64,000 bases of DNA from Chryseobacterium indologenes (GTDB lineage: Bacteria > Bacteroidota > Bacteroidia > Flavobacteriales > Weeksellaceae), in NCBI GenBank assembly GCA_001013295.1, contig LAZY01000005.1, positions 108,565 to 172,564 of the forward strand, read 5' to 3'. Positions 35,405 to 44,001 of this stretch are shown piece by piece (the first letter of the stretch is position 1; each line of letters starts with the position of its first letter). The translations under genes were made by a program, and so were the position numbers. The notes under the pieces were generated by a model. The model was not told the origin of the DNA. It saw nothing but the letters and a program-made list of their open reading frames with translations, and ran no database searches.

Positions 35405-35435
35405 AAGACTGCCTCTGGAAGGCAGTCTTTTTTTT
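35405..35435 (+). terminator. Rho-independent terminator of metG
   Basis: AAGACTGCCT and AGGCAGTCTT form a perfect 10-bp stem around five bases, followed by a long T-run, 22 bases after the metG stop. Confidence 0.92.
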
Positions 35436-35524
35436 ATAAAATTGTCGGATCATACAAAGACACCAGGTTAAAAAAAATTGAAGAGTAACATAAAGCTTTG
35501 TTCAATGAAACAGACTCTTTTTTT

Positions 35525-35692
35525 AAACGCAAAGAAAAATAATCTGAATGCTTTACATTAGGAAGCAAAGAACTGCGACTTTGTCGCTGAAGAAGCCTAA
35601 TGGCTATGCATCCGCTTAGAAAGAATCAATTCCATTGATTCCAATCTTTGCTCCCTTAAGAATATGAGATAAGGTGCTAAAAACTTTGCGTT
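35525..35692. repeat. 170-bp element with terminal inverted repeats, copy A
   Basis: The ends are AAACGCAAAG and CTTTGCGTTA. Inside are a second inverted pair (GGAAGCAAAG with CTTTGCTCCC) and a central AGAATCAAT/ATTGATTCC hairpin. It aligns over its whole length with 40824-40992. It has no coding capacity. It fills most of the gap 35383-35799, which holds no gene. Confidence 0.75.
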
Positions 35693-35799
35693 AAATTAAA
35701 TTTCCATTGTAAAAGACACAACGATTCTAGCCTCCTGTCAGAATACTATTTCAAATTGACCTTTATCCTGTTATTTATTTTATATTTGCCATCAGAATT

Positions 35800-36465
35800 A
35801 TGGTTAATAGAAGCGTTTTAAGAAAACTCTCCGACCTGGAACTGGAAAAATATTTACAAGAAGGTAACCGCTTTGTTCCTGAAGCTGTTCAGATCGCATT
35901 TGAGATTTTAGAAGAAAGAGGGCGTGTTTTCACTGAACAGGAAAAAATAGCGGTCCAACAATTAATTCAACAGAAAAAAGAGGCTGAAGAGGCACAGCAG
36001 GCAGAAGAACGGGAAACCTGGAAAGATCATATTACGGATGATCCTGATGCTGTAAAACTGTATTCAAGGATCACTATTCTCGTAAGCACCGTGTTTTTCA
36101 GCCCTATTCCCGGGGCTATTTTGGTGTTCCTGAATTTAATAAAACTAAAAAAGTATCTCGCAGCCTTCTCTGCCCTGGCATTTGGTTTTGTTTTTTTTAT
36201 CCTTCAGAAATATGTTCTCCTCGCTCATTTCGATCCTGACACTCCTTCCCGGTACAGTCCAGAAATGGGGGTCATTGCTCTTGGAGCTCTGGGTCTTATT
36301 CTCATCAGTGTTTTGGCAACTCCCAAAAAGCTTCCTTACCGTGCAGAATCCTATGTTCTTCCGGTAATCTTATGTACAGCAACTGGTATTCTTATGTTTT
36401 TTTATTACCAGGAATGGTTTTCATATTACCCGTTTGCAAGAATTATGCATATGTTTATCAATTAG
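35800..36465 (+). CDS. Membrane protein of unknown function
   Basis: This 221-residue protein has an N-terminal soluble helical part of about 90 residues (LSDLELEKYLQEGNRFVPEA, then a Q/E-rich helix likely to be a coiled coil). Four membrane segments follow from about residue 95 to 215. The N-terminal motif, a short helix that reads like a degradation or quality-control domain, recurs in many Bacteroidota membrane proteins, but I cannot assign a function. It has no close neighbours on its strand. The start at 35800 has a good ATG and no better alternative upstream. Confidence 0.7.
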   Translation: MVNRSVLRKLSDLELEKYLQEGNRFVPEAVQIAFEILEERGRVFTEQEKIAVQQLIQQKKEAEEAQQAEERETWKDHITDDPDAVKLYSRITILVSTVFFSPIPGAILVFLNLIKLKKYLAAFSALAFGFVFFILQKYVLLAHFDPDTPSRYSPEMGVIALGALGLILISVLATPKKLPYRAESYVLPVILCTATGILMFFYYQEWFSYYPFARIMHMFIN

Positions 36466-36568
36466 GAGCTTATTCCCGCTATCCACTCATACTCCTCACG
36501 CCTCCCCCTAAGCGTAGCCGAAGGGGCCAACTCTTGTTGCGGGGTAACCGTTTCTATCGGGGCTAGGA
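36465..36568. repeat. Flavobacterial intergenic mosaic repeat (AGCTTATTCCCGCT ... ATCGGGGCTAGG)
   Basis: The ends AGCTTATTCCCGCT and TATCGGGGCTAGG, with a GC-richer hairpin between them (CCCCCTAAGCG and GCCGAAGGGG), look like the interspersed element I recall from flavobacterial spacers. It begins right at the stop codon of the preceding gene. Membership in that family comes from memory of its ends; I have no alignment. Confidence 0.45.
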
Positions 36569-36668
36569 AGAAGTACAAAATAAAAATTGTCACCCCGATT
36601 TACAGAATGACAATATATATATGACTTGTTGAGCTTGCTTCTCCTTCGGTCAGCAATACTTCTAAGAT

Positions 36669-37373
36669 TTATTTTTTGATCAGCTTTGCCAGATAAGAAT
36701 CCTCATCCTTCATCACTTTCTCTATTTTGAACCCATTATTTTCAGCGGCATTTTTTAGTGTATTGAAATCGAGATACAGCCATGTGATCGGTTCCTCAGA
36801 TTCTCCTTTATAATGAACTACATAATCCAACTCACCATAATATCCGCCAGCCGGAATATACACCCCGCCATCCTTATCACGGTCAAACATATAAAGAATA
36901 TCAGTACTGTCGATCAGGATCTGCCCGCCTTCATTCAGAAGTGTTGCCAGTTTTTGAAGATAAGTATCAATTTTACCGAGACTTTCAAAAACTCCGGTCC
37001 CATTCATCAATAATAAAATGGTATCAAAACTTTCTCCTGAGAAATCAAGCATATTTTCACAAACCGCTTTTTTGATTCCTCTTAGCTTGCAAACCTCAAT
37101 AGATTTCGGAGAAATATCTAATGCTAAAACATCCAGACCTCTTTCATTCTGAAGATATAAAGCATGAGAGCCTGCTCCGGCACCAATATCCAGAACTTTT
37201 CCTTTGGATAATTCCAGTGCTTTTTGCTCAATATCGTTCATTTCATCAAAATCTCTGAATAAATAATCTACCGGAAGTTCATCCAGCTCAGAAATTGACG
37301 TTTCAGTCTGCAGATCCTCAGGATTTTCATTGTGATAATAATCCCAGATCGCTCTGCCCATTAAATCTTTCAT
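36669..37373 (-). CDS. Class I SAM-dependent methyltransferase
   Basis: The start MKDLMGRAIWDYYHNEN at 37373 (234 residues) was chosen because the longer frame reads through the repeat-filled spacer. Motif I is VLDIGAGAGSHALYL (about residues 66-80), motif II has LALDISPKSIEVC, and FDTILLLMNG serves as motif IV. This is a small-molecule type methyltransferase fold. Its substrate is unknown. It follows the siderophore-reductase gene on the same strand after a 184-base spacer of inverted repeats, so it may be read from the same transcript only weakly. Confidence 0.85.
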   Translation of the reverse strand: MKDLMGRAIWDYYHNENPEDLQTETSISELDELPVDYLFRDFDEMNDIEQKALELSKGKVLDIGAGAGSHALYLQNERGLDVLALDISPKSIEVCKLRGIKKAVCENMLDFSGESFDTILLLMNGTGVFESLGKIDTYLQKLATLLNEGGQILIDSTDILYMFDRDKDGGVYIPAGGYYGELDYVVHYKGESEEPITWLYLDFNTLKNAAENNGFKIEKVMKDEDSYLAKLIKK

Positions 37374-37438
37374 AGTGGCAAAGATACGGCTTCGGGATTC
37401 AATGTTCAAAGTTTTCGGTTTTAGAGTTGATGTTTTTT

Positions 37439-37551
37439 TGGTTGCTGGTTGCTTGTTTTCTTGTTGCTGGGAAATGCGTGACAATCTTAATCCTACCGCT
37501 AATCCAAACAACCAGCAACCAGCAACTAGCAACCAGCAACAAACAACTACT
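37439..37551. repeat. Inverted repeat built of CAACCAG words
   Basis: The left arm 37439-37471 (GGTTGCTGGTTGC and TTGTTGCTGG) is complementary to the right arm 37508-37551, which repeats CAACCAGCAAC at a period of seven to eight bases. It forms a long, imperfect hairpin in the spacer between the siderophore reductase and the methyltransferase. Confidence 0.65.
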
Positions 37552-37556
37552 AACCA

Positions 37557-38369
37557 CTACTCCATCGAATCCTTCTCCGCATGCCTGTCTGCCTGTGACT
37601 CATTTTCGGCTTTACCTGCTTTCCAGTAAGAATAAGCATATAATTCCTGCGAGGTCCAGTTTTTCTCTTTTCGGAGGTAAGTACGGATTTCTTTCACACT
37701 AGAAAATTCACAAGCCACGTACCCAAATTTTGTACCTTCCGGGATCTCTACAGTTTTTACTACATTGGCTATATCACTGCTGATTTGCGGTTCAGCATTA
37801 AAAATCCATTTAAATTCAATATCAGCCTTCGTTTCAAGCTTCTGTACATCTTCCTTTCCGTGAACCTCAATGATACAGACTCCTTTGGCGGTAGCCGGAA
37901 GGGTTTCCAGAATAGCACTCAAAACCGGAATTGCCGTAGCATCCCCTACCAACAGATACCAATCTGCTGCAGGATAAAGCTCTTTCCCATCCAGGCGCAT
38001 CATGACTCCCAATTTTGAACCAACTTTGGCATTCCTCACCCATTGAGAAGCGGGGCCACCGTCTCCATGGTCTACAAAATCTATCATCAGTTCACTTTTC
38101 TCAAGATCAATTCCTCTGTGAGTATAGGTCCTGATGGCGGGAGCCACTTCTTTTGGAGGATACACCCATTCGTGATTTTCATCCAGTGTCGGAAAATGAA
38201 CTTCATTCAGATCTGCAGGCGGAACTGCAATTTTATTATTGTCCCCCACAGTTGTATTGCTGAACTGCTGTACTTCAGGAGAATAAAGATAAACCCTGAT
38301 AAAATGATCAGTGATGTATTCTTTTCTGGTCACTTCGGCAACAATCTGCCCTGTTCGAATTTTAGCCAT
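37557..38369 (-). CDS. Siderophore-interacting protein (NAD(P)H-dependent ferric-siderophore reductase)
   Basis: The start MAKIRTGQIVAEVTRK at 38369 gives 270 residues; the longer frame to 38414 would begin inside a terminator hairpin. The FAD-binding beta-barrel has AIRTYTHRG (the RxYTxR motif) and DFVDHGDGGPASQW, the SIP signature. The NAD(P)H part has VGDATAIPVLSAILE, and the C-terminus YAYSYWKAGK is typical. It releases iron from imported siderophores in the cytoplasm. It lies downstream of the TonB siderophore receptor, separated by a terminator. Confidence 0.93.
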   Translation of the reverse strand: MAKIRTGQIVAEVTRKEYITDHFIRVYLYSPEVQQFSNTTVGDNNKIAVPPADLNEVHFPTLDENHEWVYPPKEVAPAIRTYTHRGIDLEKSELMIDFVDHGDGGPASQWVRNAKVGSKLGVMMRLDGKELYPAADWYLLVGDATAIPVLSAILETLPATAKGVCIIEVHGKEDVQKLETKADIEFKWIFNAEPQISSDIANVVKTVEIPEGTKFGYVACEFSSVKEIRTYLRKEKNWTSQELYAYSYWKAGKAENESQADRHAEKDSME

Positions 38370-38392
38370 AACTGAAATGTATTTTAAAATTA

Positions 38393-38426
38393 AAATCCGG
38401 TTTCCGATCAACATCAGAAACCGGAT
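38393..38426 (-). terminator. Terminator between receptor and siderophore reductase
   Basis: On the minus strand ATCCGGTTTC and GAAACCGGAT form a perfect 10-bp stem around 12 bases, followed by TTTAATTTT. It follows the receptor stop (38484) and precedes the reductase start (38369). Confidence 0.8.
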
Positions 38427-38483
38427 CTGTAGAAAGTATTGATTGCAGATTAAGACATTGATTTCAATATCCTAATCCTGTTT

Positions 38484-40694
38484 TTAAAATTCAAATGTAT
38501 AAGACATATTAAAGGTTCTACCCCGTCCTTTATAATTAAAAAGTTCCGGAAGTCCATACGTAGAATACAGAACCTGAGAACGTTTACTCCATATCGTCTG
38601 ATAATCTGTATTAAACAAATTCTGAATTCCTAAGTTGAATTTCCCCCAGCTTAAGCGATAGCCAATCATCAAATCCGAAGTATTGTAGCCTTCAATCACA
38701 TTATTAAGCTCGTCCTTCTGTTTGAAATTCTGCAAAGACTGGAATCTGAACGACCAATTCTGCACATGATAGCCGATATAGGTGACCAGCTTTGAAGGAG
38801 AAGCATTTGAAATATCCTGTTTCTTCCATTCTTCTTTATTATCTACTTCAGACTTGATCAGCAGTCCGCTTGCTCCGAAATACACTCCATTGTTTAAAGA
38901 GTAGGAAACTTCAGCTTCGATTCCCATATTTCTTAATTTCAAATCATTAACCAAAATCTGGAATGTTTTCCTGTCAACGGTAACCGTTTTATCTGAAGTA
39001 CTTAAAAATCCGGCAATCTGAGCTCTCAATCCGCCTCTGTTGACACGGTATCCCACTTCAAACTGATTGGTTTTGATGGCCTGTAAAGGCTGGTCTTTTA
39101 CATTGATGCTTGAAACGACATCCCAATTGGTACCAATTAATTTGTAAGTACCAATTCCGTAGTATTTGGCAGGATCTGCAAGACTTACCCCCTGAGAGAA
39201 TGTTCCCCAGGCCTGGTGCTGCTCATTAAACTTATATAATAATCCTGCATTGGCTAACGTAACATTATAAGAGCTTTCACCTCCCGGAATGGCAGAAGCG
39301 GACTGTCCATATCCCATTGCGATCTGCGTTTGTTGTTCTGACCCTACAAAATCATCTACTTTTACTTTAATATTCTGATAACGAATTCCTCCGTTGATCT
39401 GTAACTTGGGAAGAATATTGTATTTTGCCTGAACATATCCCGCATAACTTTGTGAATGATTGACAGGGTATCTTCCTAAACGGTATTTTGTTTCATTGGT
39501 CAATCCTCCGCTTGACATCGTTTTGGAAATATCATAAACAGACTGATTTCCTTCAAATTTTTCAAGGTCTACATCTACTCCGTAGGTTACATTCAAACCT
39601 CTCCATGATTTTGATAATAAAGCCTTAAGCCCTGAATAATAGGTATCCTGCTGTGAAGAAGACATGTAAGCAATACTACTTTTTTCCAACTTTACATTTC
39701 CGGGAAAAGGATAGAATCCAAGCTTCTCACCACGGGTAGCCAACTGTACATACAGATCCTGGCCTCCAAGAATATCATTTCCTGTATAAGTCACTGTTCC
39801 CATATAACGTTCTGTCCCGATATTTTTATCCGAAGAGAATCCGTCTCTCATTTCCAGAAGCCCTCCGTTTTTGGTAGTGAAAGCACTTAAATTTTCGCCC
39901 AGAAATAAGCTTCTGTCCCCATTGAACTTAGAATTGTAATATTGTAATGAAGCTGTTATTTTATGTTTATTGTTGAATTGATACCCTCCTGTAGCCAAAA
40001 CGTCTATCGACTGGTTATATTGAAGGTCGGTTTGTGTAATGTCTGTAAAAAGCTGCTTCTGGTCCGCTCCATAAACCCCACCATTCTGCTGATAGGCAAC
40101 TCCCAATCTTCCGAAGAATTTCTCTCCTTTTCCGGCAATGGATTGTGCAGCACGGAAATCATGGTCATCTTTTCCCATAAATCCTGTACGTACCCCTAAT
40201 TCGGTTTCACCACTGATTCCTTTTTTGGAAGGTGTTTTAGTGATAATATTGATGATCCCGCCGGTAGCATTACCGCCATAGATTGAGCTCGCTCCGGAAA
40301 GTACTTCAATTCTTTCAATATTGAAAGCATCGATTGCATCCAGCTGACGGCTGATCGCACGGATACTGTTCAGAGAAACTCCATCGATCATTACTAAAGC
40401 TGAACGCCCTCTCATATTCTGTCCGTAGTTGGTTCTTCCTTGCGGGCCAATATCCATACTCGGAATCAAAATTGAAAGCATTTCTTTAATAGGTACCCCG
40501 TTTTTGGCTTGTTCCTGAATTTTTTCTTTCTGTACTACCCACACTGTACCTGGAATTTCAGAGATCTTGGTAGGTTTTCGGGAAGCTACGATCACCACAT
40601 CTTCAATACCTTTAGCGACTACAGAGTCTTTGGCAGTCTGGGAAAACAGTACTCCCGATGTCATGAGACCTATGAATGCATATTGCTTTTTCAT
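38484..40694 (-). CDS. TonB-dependent siderophore receptor
   Basis: This 736-residue outer-membrane protein has a signal peptide ending VLFSQ. A TonB-box-like segment (IEDVVIVASRK) precedes the plug, which contains IQEQAKNGVPIKEML, MRGRSALVMIDGV and RIEVLSGASSIYGGNATGGI. The barrel ends with the aromatic terminus NMSYTFEF. The plug style is that of siderophore or ferric-citrate receptors. Its pairing with a ferric-siderophore reductase supports iron uptake. A palindrome overlapping the promoter suggests iron-responsive repression. The precise siderophore is unknown. Confidence 0.92.
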   Translation of the reverse strand: MKKQYAFIGLMTSGVLFSQTAKDSVVAKGIEDVVIVASRKPTKISEIPGTVWVVQKEKIQEQAKNGVPIKEMLSILIPSMDIGPQGRTNYGQNMRGRSALVMIDGVSLNSIRAISRQLDAIDAFNIERIEVLSGASSIYGGNATGGIINIITKTPSKKGISGETELGVRTGFMGKDDHDFRAAQSIAGKGEKFFGRLGVAYQQNGGVYGADQKQLFTDITQTDLQYNQSIDVLATGGYQFNNKHKITASLQYYNSKFNGDRSLFLGENLSAFTTKNGGLLEMRDGFSSDKNIGTERYMGTVTYTGNDILGGQDLYVQLATRGEKLGFYPFPGNVKLEKSSIAYMSSSQQDTYYSGLKALLSKSWRGLNVTYGVDVDLEKFEGNQSVYDISKTMSSGGLTNETKYRLGRYPVNHSQSYAGYVQAKYNILPKLQINGGIRYQNIKVKVDDFVGSEQQTQIAMGYGQSASAIPGGESSYNVTLANAGLLYKFNEQHQAWGTFSQGVSLADPAKYYGIGTYKLIGTNWDVVSSINVKDQPLQAIKTNQFEVGYRVNRGGLRAQIAGFLSTSDKTVTVDRKTFQILVNDLKLRNMGIEAEVSYSLNNGVYFGASGLLIKSEVDNKEEWKKQDISNASPSKLVTYIGYHVQNWSFRFQSLQNFKQKDELNNVIEGYNTSDLMIGYRLSWGKFNLGIQNLFNTDYQTIWSKRSQVLYSTYGLPELFNYKGRGRTFNMSYTFEF

Positions 40695-40723
40695 TCTATC
40701 TAATCAAAGTTTTTATAATCCTG

Positions 40724-40731
40724 CAAAAGTA
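40724..40731 (-). promoter_or_regulatory. -7 element of the siderophore receptor gene
   Basis: TACTTTTG on the minus strand, 29 bases before the receptor start codon. No TTG is present at the -33 position; the AT-rich palindrome lies there instead. Confidence 0.55.
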
Positions 40732-40756
40732 ATTTTTATTTAGAAATAATAAAAAT
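40732..40756. promoter_or_regulatory. Candidate Fur-type operator at the receptor promoter
   Basis: ATTTTTATT and AATAAAAAT form a perfect 9-bp dyad around TAGAAAT. It abuts the -7 element and covers the -33 region, so a bound repressor would block RNA polymerase. Fur or DtxR-like control is inferred from the gene product; the site is AT-rich, and chance palindromes are common at this composition. Confidence 0.45.
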
Positions 40757-40823
40757 AAGAAAAGATGAAATTTTTCACTTTTATAAAAAAACTGGAAAAA
40801 GAAGAACATCGTTGAAATAATAC

Positions 40824-40992
40824 AAACGCAAAGAGGGATAATCTGAATGTTTTACTTTAGGGAGCAAAGAAGTGCGACTTTGCCGCTGAAGAAGCTTCAT
40901 GGATATGCGTCCGCTTAGAAAGAATCAATACAATTGATTCCGACCTTTGCTCCTTTAAGAATATGAGATAATAACCTGAAAACTTTGCGTTT
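40824..40992. repeat. 170-bp element with terminal inverted repeats, copy B
   Basis: AAACGCAAAG and CTTTGCGTTT are perfect 10-bp terminal inverted repeats. GGGAGCAAAG and CTTTGCTCC form the inner pair, and AGAATCAAT/ATTGATTCC the central hairpin. It has the same orientation and length as copy A at 35525. The gap 40695-41150 otherwise holds the receptor promoter and a terminator, and no gene. Confidence 0.75.
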
Positions 40993-41098
40993 AAAAAAAT
41001 CTGCTGCATTCAACACAGAAAAATGCTTGTACCTATCCTGATTAACAATAATCTATCATCACTTCCTTCTTTGAATCCTTTCTTTCATAAAAAACGTA

Positions 41099-41128
41099 AG
41101 ATCCCAATCCTACAAAGGACCAGGATCT
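41099..41128 (-). terminator. Probable terminator of the efflux operon
   Basis: On the minus strand AGATCC pairs with GGATCT and TCCT with AGGA, with a mismatched bulge between. TACGTTTTTT follows. It lies 22 bases past the MFS pump stop at 41151. Confidence 0.6.
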
Positions 41129-41150
41129 CACTGTGAAAAACAAGGTATCT

Positions 41151-42743
41151 TTAGATCGCAGGCCCGGCTGCGTCTTTTATTTCTTCTAATAATTTTTTTC
41201 GTTCGCGTAGTCTTCTTCTGGCAATAACGGATTTACCTCCGAGAACTCTTACAAATCTGAAATACTGGAATCGTTTTGCTCCGAAATGATGAGTCAACAC
41301 ATACAATAAGACTCCGAACCCAACCAAAATAATATACCCGAATATCTTTTTGGTCGCTATAATGATTGCATTAAGCTGAATAGCTTTCATATTGGCGGCA
41401 ACATTCTGCGGGCTCACCGTCATTCCATCCATATAAACTGCAAGATCTCCTATCGCAGTAACCTGAAAACGATACTGAAACCATGCATACAGGGTTGAAA
41501 AGATCCCAACCGCAAGGAAAGTTCTCCAAACCAACACAAGTCCGATGGCAGCAAGCATTTCATCCATTTCAAGCTTATCCAGGGTATAAAACCACACAGA
41601 AATGAAAAGAGAACACATTCCGTAGCCTTTTAAAAACATAGGAAGATACCAGTTGTCATAGCTGAATTCCAATACCATAGAAAAATACATGATGATTGCA
41701 TATCCCAACATTCCAGCGAATCCTGAGAAAATATACATTTTCAACGGTTTTTCCTTTTTGAACCAGAATATGGCGATCACACCGGCTACAATAATTCCCG
41801 GAATCATCAGTACGCTAAGTCTGGCATTCGTCACCTGATCATATCCCAACACCCCTACCGAAAAGGTATTCTGAATAGAAGCTGTTCCTAAAAACATTCC
41901 CAGCCAGAACAACATAAACAAACCATGCTGCACATTGTTCTTGGTAAAGATCTTGAATGAAAGATAAGGTCTCTTTAAAGTCAGCTGGCGGATACTGAGT
42001 AATGCAAAACTTACAAAAGCCGCTATACTGGCATTAATGATATTCTGTGAATTCCACCAATCCTGCTGTCTTCCGAATGAATATACATACGCTGAAAACA
42101 TAAAGGTAGATATGAAAAGCAGGATACTCAGCCAATCGATATAATGCAACGGAACTTTCAGAGCAAAATACTTACTATGCATAAAAATCCAATGGATCAA
42201 TGCCAGGATAAAACACAGCACTGAAGTAAATAGGTAATATTGCTGCCAGTTGTAAAGCAATGAAAACTCAGCGGAATAGTACACCGTCACCTGATTCATC
42301 ACCAGAACAAATGTATAGAACGCTCCATAGAATATTCCCCGATTCCCGATCATTACCATCAACGGGAGAAACAGTTCTATGGTGATCATCATTTTCATAA
42401 ATCCGATCAGCAAAGAGGTAAATACGAAGATCATAGGCTGCAAAGTCGTGGCATTGATATACCCCATCAAGCCCAACAGTACTAATAAAAGCACCATCTT
42501 ATCTCTTACTTTGAATCTCATTTTGATTCTGAGAACAACAGGCATACAAGCCCCCATCCCTATTGTGGTCGCATAATTGGCCCACATAAAATATTCTGTC
42601 AACGCTCCGGTACCACTTACCAAATGGCTTATATTTCCCGTATACACTCCACCGAGAGGCATTACTACGGCAAGCAGCAATACGATCAGCAGCAGCTGTA
42701 CAGGTTTGGGTACCCAGTCGCTATACAATCCTTTATTGTACAT
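41151..42743 (-). CDS. MFS multidrug efflux transporter, EmrB-like (14 membrane segments)
   Basis: This 530-residue inner-membrane protein has about 14 hydrophobic segments, the DHA2-type count, and a basic C-terminal tail (RVLGGKSVIARRRLRERKK). It would export drugs or fatty acids using the proton gradient through the HlyD adaptor and TolC channel encoded upstream on the same strand. The 115-base spacer before it contains a CAGAT-word inverted repeat. The family assignment rests on topology and context more than on sharp motifs. Confidence 0.85.
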   Translation of the reverse strand: MYNKGLYSDWVPKPVQLLLIVLLLAVVMPLGGVYTGNISHLVSGTGALTEYFMWANYATTIGMGACMPVVLRIKMRFKVRDKMVLLLVLLGLMGYINATTLQPMIFVFTSLLIGFMKMMITIELFLPLMVMIGNRGIFYGAFYTFVLVMNQVTVYYSAEFSLLYNWQQYYLFTSVLCFILALIHWIFMHSKYFALKVPLHYIDWLSILLFISTFMFSAYVYSFGRQQDWWNSQNIINASIAAFVSFALLSIRQLTLKRPYLSFKIFTKNNVQHGLFMLFWLGMFLGTASIQNTFSVGVLGYDQVTNARLSVLMIPGIIVAGVIAIFWFKKEKPLKMYIFSGFAGMLGYAIIMYFSMVLEFSYDNWYLPMFLKGYGMCSLFISVWFYTLDKLEMDEMLAAIGLVLVWRTFLAVGIFSTLYAWFQYRFQVTAIGDLAVYMDGMTVSPQNVAANMKAIQLNAIIIATKKIFGYIILVGFGVLLYVLTHHFGAKRFQYFRFVRVLGGKSVIARRRLRERKKLLEEIKDAAGPAI

Positions 42744-42750
42744 GATTTTT

Positions 42751-42849
42751 CAGATAATAGACTTTAGATAATAGATTTCAGATACCAGATGCAGACCTTC
42801 AACATTCGAGCTTAGCTTTCTTCGGCATAATGTCCGGTATCTGATACCT
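42751..42849. repeat. Intergenic inverted repeat built of CAGATA words
   Basis: The left arm 42751-42789 repeats AGATAATAGA and CAGATACCAGAT. The right arm (42835-42849) contains CCGGTATCTGATACC, complementary to GATACC and CAGATA. Its word set overlaps that of the element at 12101-12170. Confidence 0.5.
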
Positions 42850-42858
42850 TCCATTTTT

Positions 42859-43977
42859 TTAGTCTTTATTAATGTTCACATTCATGTTCATCCCTGCACT
42901 TAGCTTATCCAAATTTTCTTTTTTGTTGGAAGTGGTAAATTCTATTCTTACCGGGATTCTTTGTTGTACTTTGATGAAGTTTCCGGTAGAGTTATCTGTT
43001 GGTACACTTGAATATCTTGATCCTGTAGCAGCAGAAACGGCAGTTACTACTCCTTCAAATTTTTGTCCGCCTAAAGCATCGGCTGTCATCGTTATTTTCT
43101 CACCAACTTTAATATTCGGCATCTGGCTTTCCAGGAAATTGGCCGTTACCCATTTCTGACCATTCAGAACGATGGTTGCCACCTGTTGCCCCGGTTGAAT
43201 CAGCTGTCCTTCAGAAATCGTTCTTCTTCCCATCACTCCGTCATAAGGAGCTGTAATTACAGTATAAGAAAGGTTGATTCTTGCCATGTCAAGAGCTGAT
43301 TTTGTTCTTTTGATTTCGGCATCATTGATTCCTAATCTGCTTTTCACTTCGGTAGTTGAAAGATTAGCAGACTGCTTTTGATTCACCAGAGTTTCATACG
43401 CTGCCTTTTGAGCATCATATTCGGTTTTTACTTGGTCATACTGCTGTCTTGTCACTGCTTCTGCAGCCAAAAGATTTTTATATCGGTTCAGATTCTGTTC
43501 TGCATTCCAAAGTCTTGCTTTAGCTCCAGCAATATTCGACTGCATTACGTTGATATTGTTTGAAACGGTATTTACTGAAGAACTGGTTGCTGTTTTCTGA
43601 GCCATTGCATTTTGATAAGCGGCTTCAGCCTGTCCCAATTGAGTCAGAATCTCACGTTCGTCCAGAATGACCAAGGTGTCTCCTTTTTTCACTCTCTGGT
43701 GCTCGATAAATTTAATTTCTTTAATATACGCTGAAACCCTTGTATTGATAGGGTTGATAAATTCTTCTACCTGCGCTGCCTCCGTATACGTCTTATTTCC
43801 GATGTGAAAATATTCACGGATCAGCCAGAATAATCCGAATCCGATCACCAGAAAAACGACGATATTGGAAATGATCGCTCTGACTTTATTCGTTTTATTT
43901 TTCTTTTTGTTCCCGTCTCCGCCTGGTCTTGCCTGAGTAGGTGCTGTATTTTGAGTGGTTTGTTCCTTGTTTTCCAT
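42859..43977 (-). CDS. HlyD-family membrane fusion protein, EmrA-like
   Basis: This 372-residue protein has a short basic N-terminus rich in N and K, one membrane helix (about residues 32-52, IISNIVVFLVIGFGLFWLI), a lipoyl half-motif and a long alpha-hairpin (about 105-230, Q/A/N-rich). The second lipoyl half follows (SYTVITAPYDGVMGRR), with the beta-barrel QPGQQVATIVLNGQKWVTANF. It bridges the MFS pump and TolC across the periplasm. It lies between tolC and the pump in a same-strand operon. Confidence 0.93.
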   Translation of the reverse strand: MENKEQTTQNTAPTQARPGGDGNKKKNKTNKVRAIISNIVVFLVIGFGLFWLIREYFHIGNKTYTEAAQVEEFINPINTRVSAYIKEIKFIEHQRVKKGDTLVILDEREILTQLGQAEAAYQNAMAQKTATSSSVNTVSNNINVMQSNIAGAKARLWNAEQNLNRYKNLLAAEAVTRQQYDQVKTEYDAQKAAYETLVNQKQSANLSTTEVKSRLGINDAEIKRTKSALDMARINLSYTVITAPYDGVMGRRTISEGQLIQPGQQVATIVLNGQKWVTANFLESQMPNIKVGEKITMTADALGGQKFEGVVTAVSAATGSRYSSVPTDNSTGNFIKVQQRIPVRIEFTTSNKKENLDKLSAGMNMNVNINKD

Positions 43978-44001
43978 TGTGTTGATTTTCAGTTTAAAAA
44001 A

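Noticed and set aside
36669..37532. Longer methyltransferase start at 37532
   Set aside because: The extra 53 residues are translated from the CAACCAG inverted repeat and do not resemble the family.
37557..38414. Longer siderophore-reductase start at 38414
   Set aside because: It would begin inside the terminator hairpin at 38393-38426; the family start MAKIRTG is downstream.
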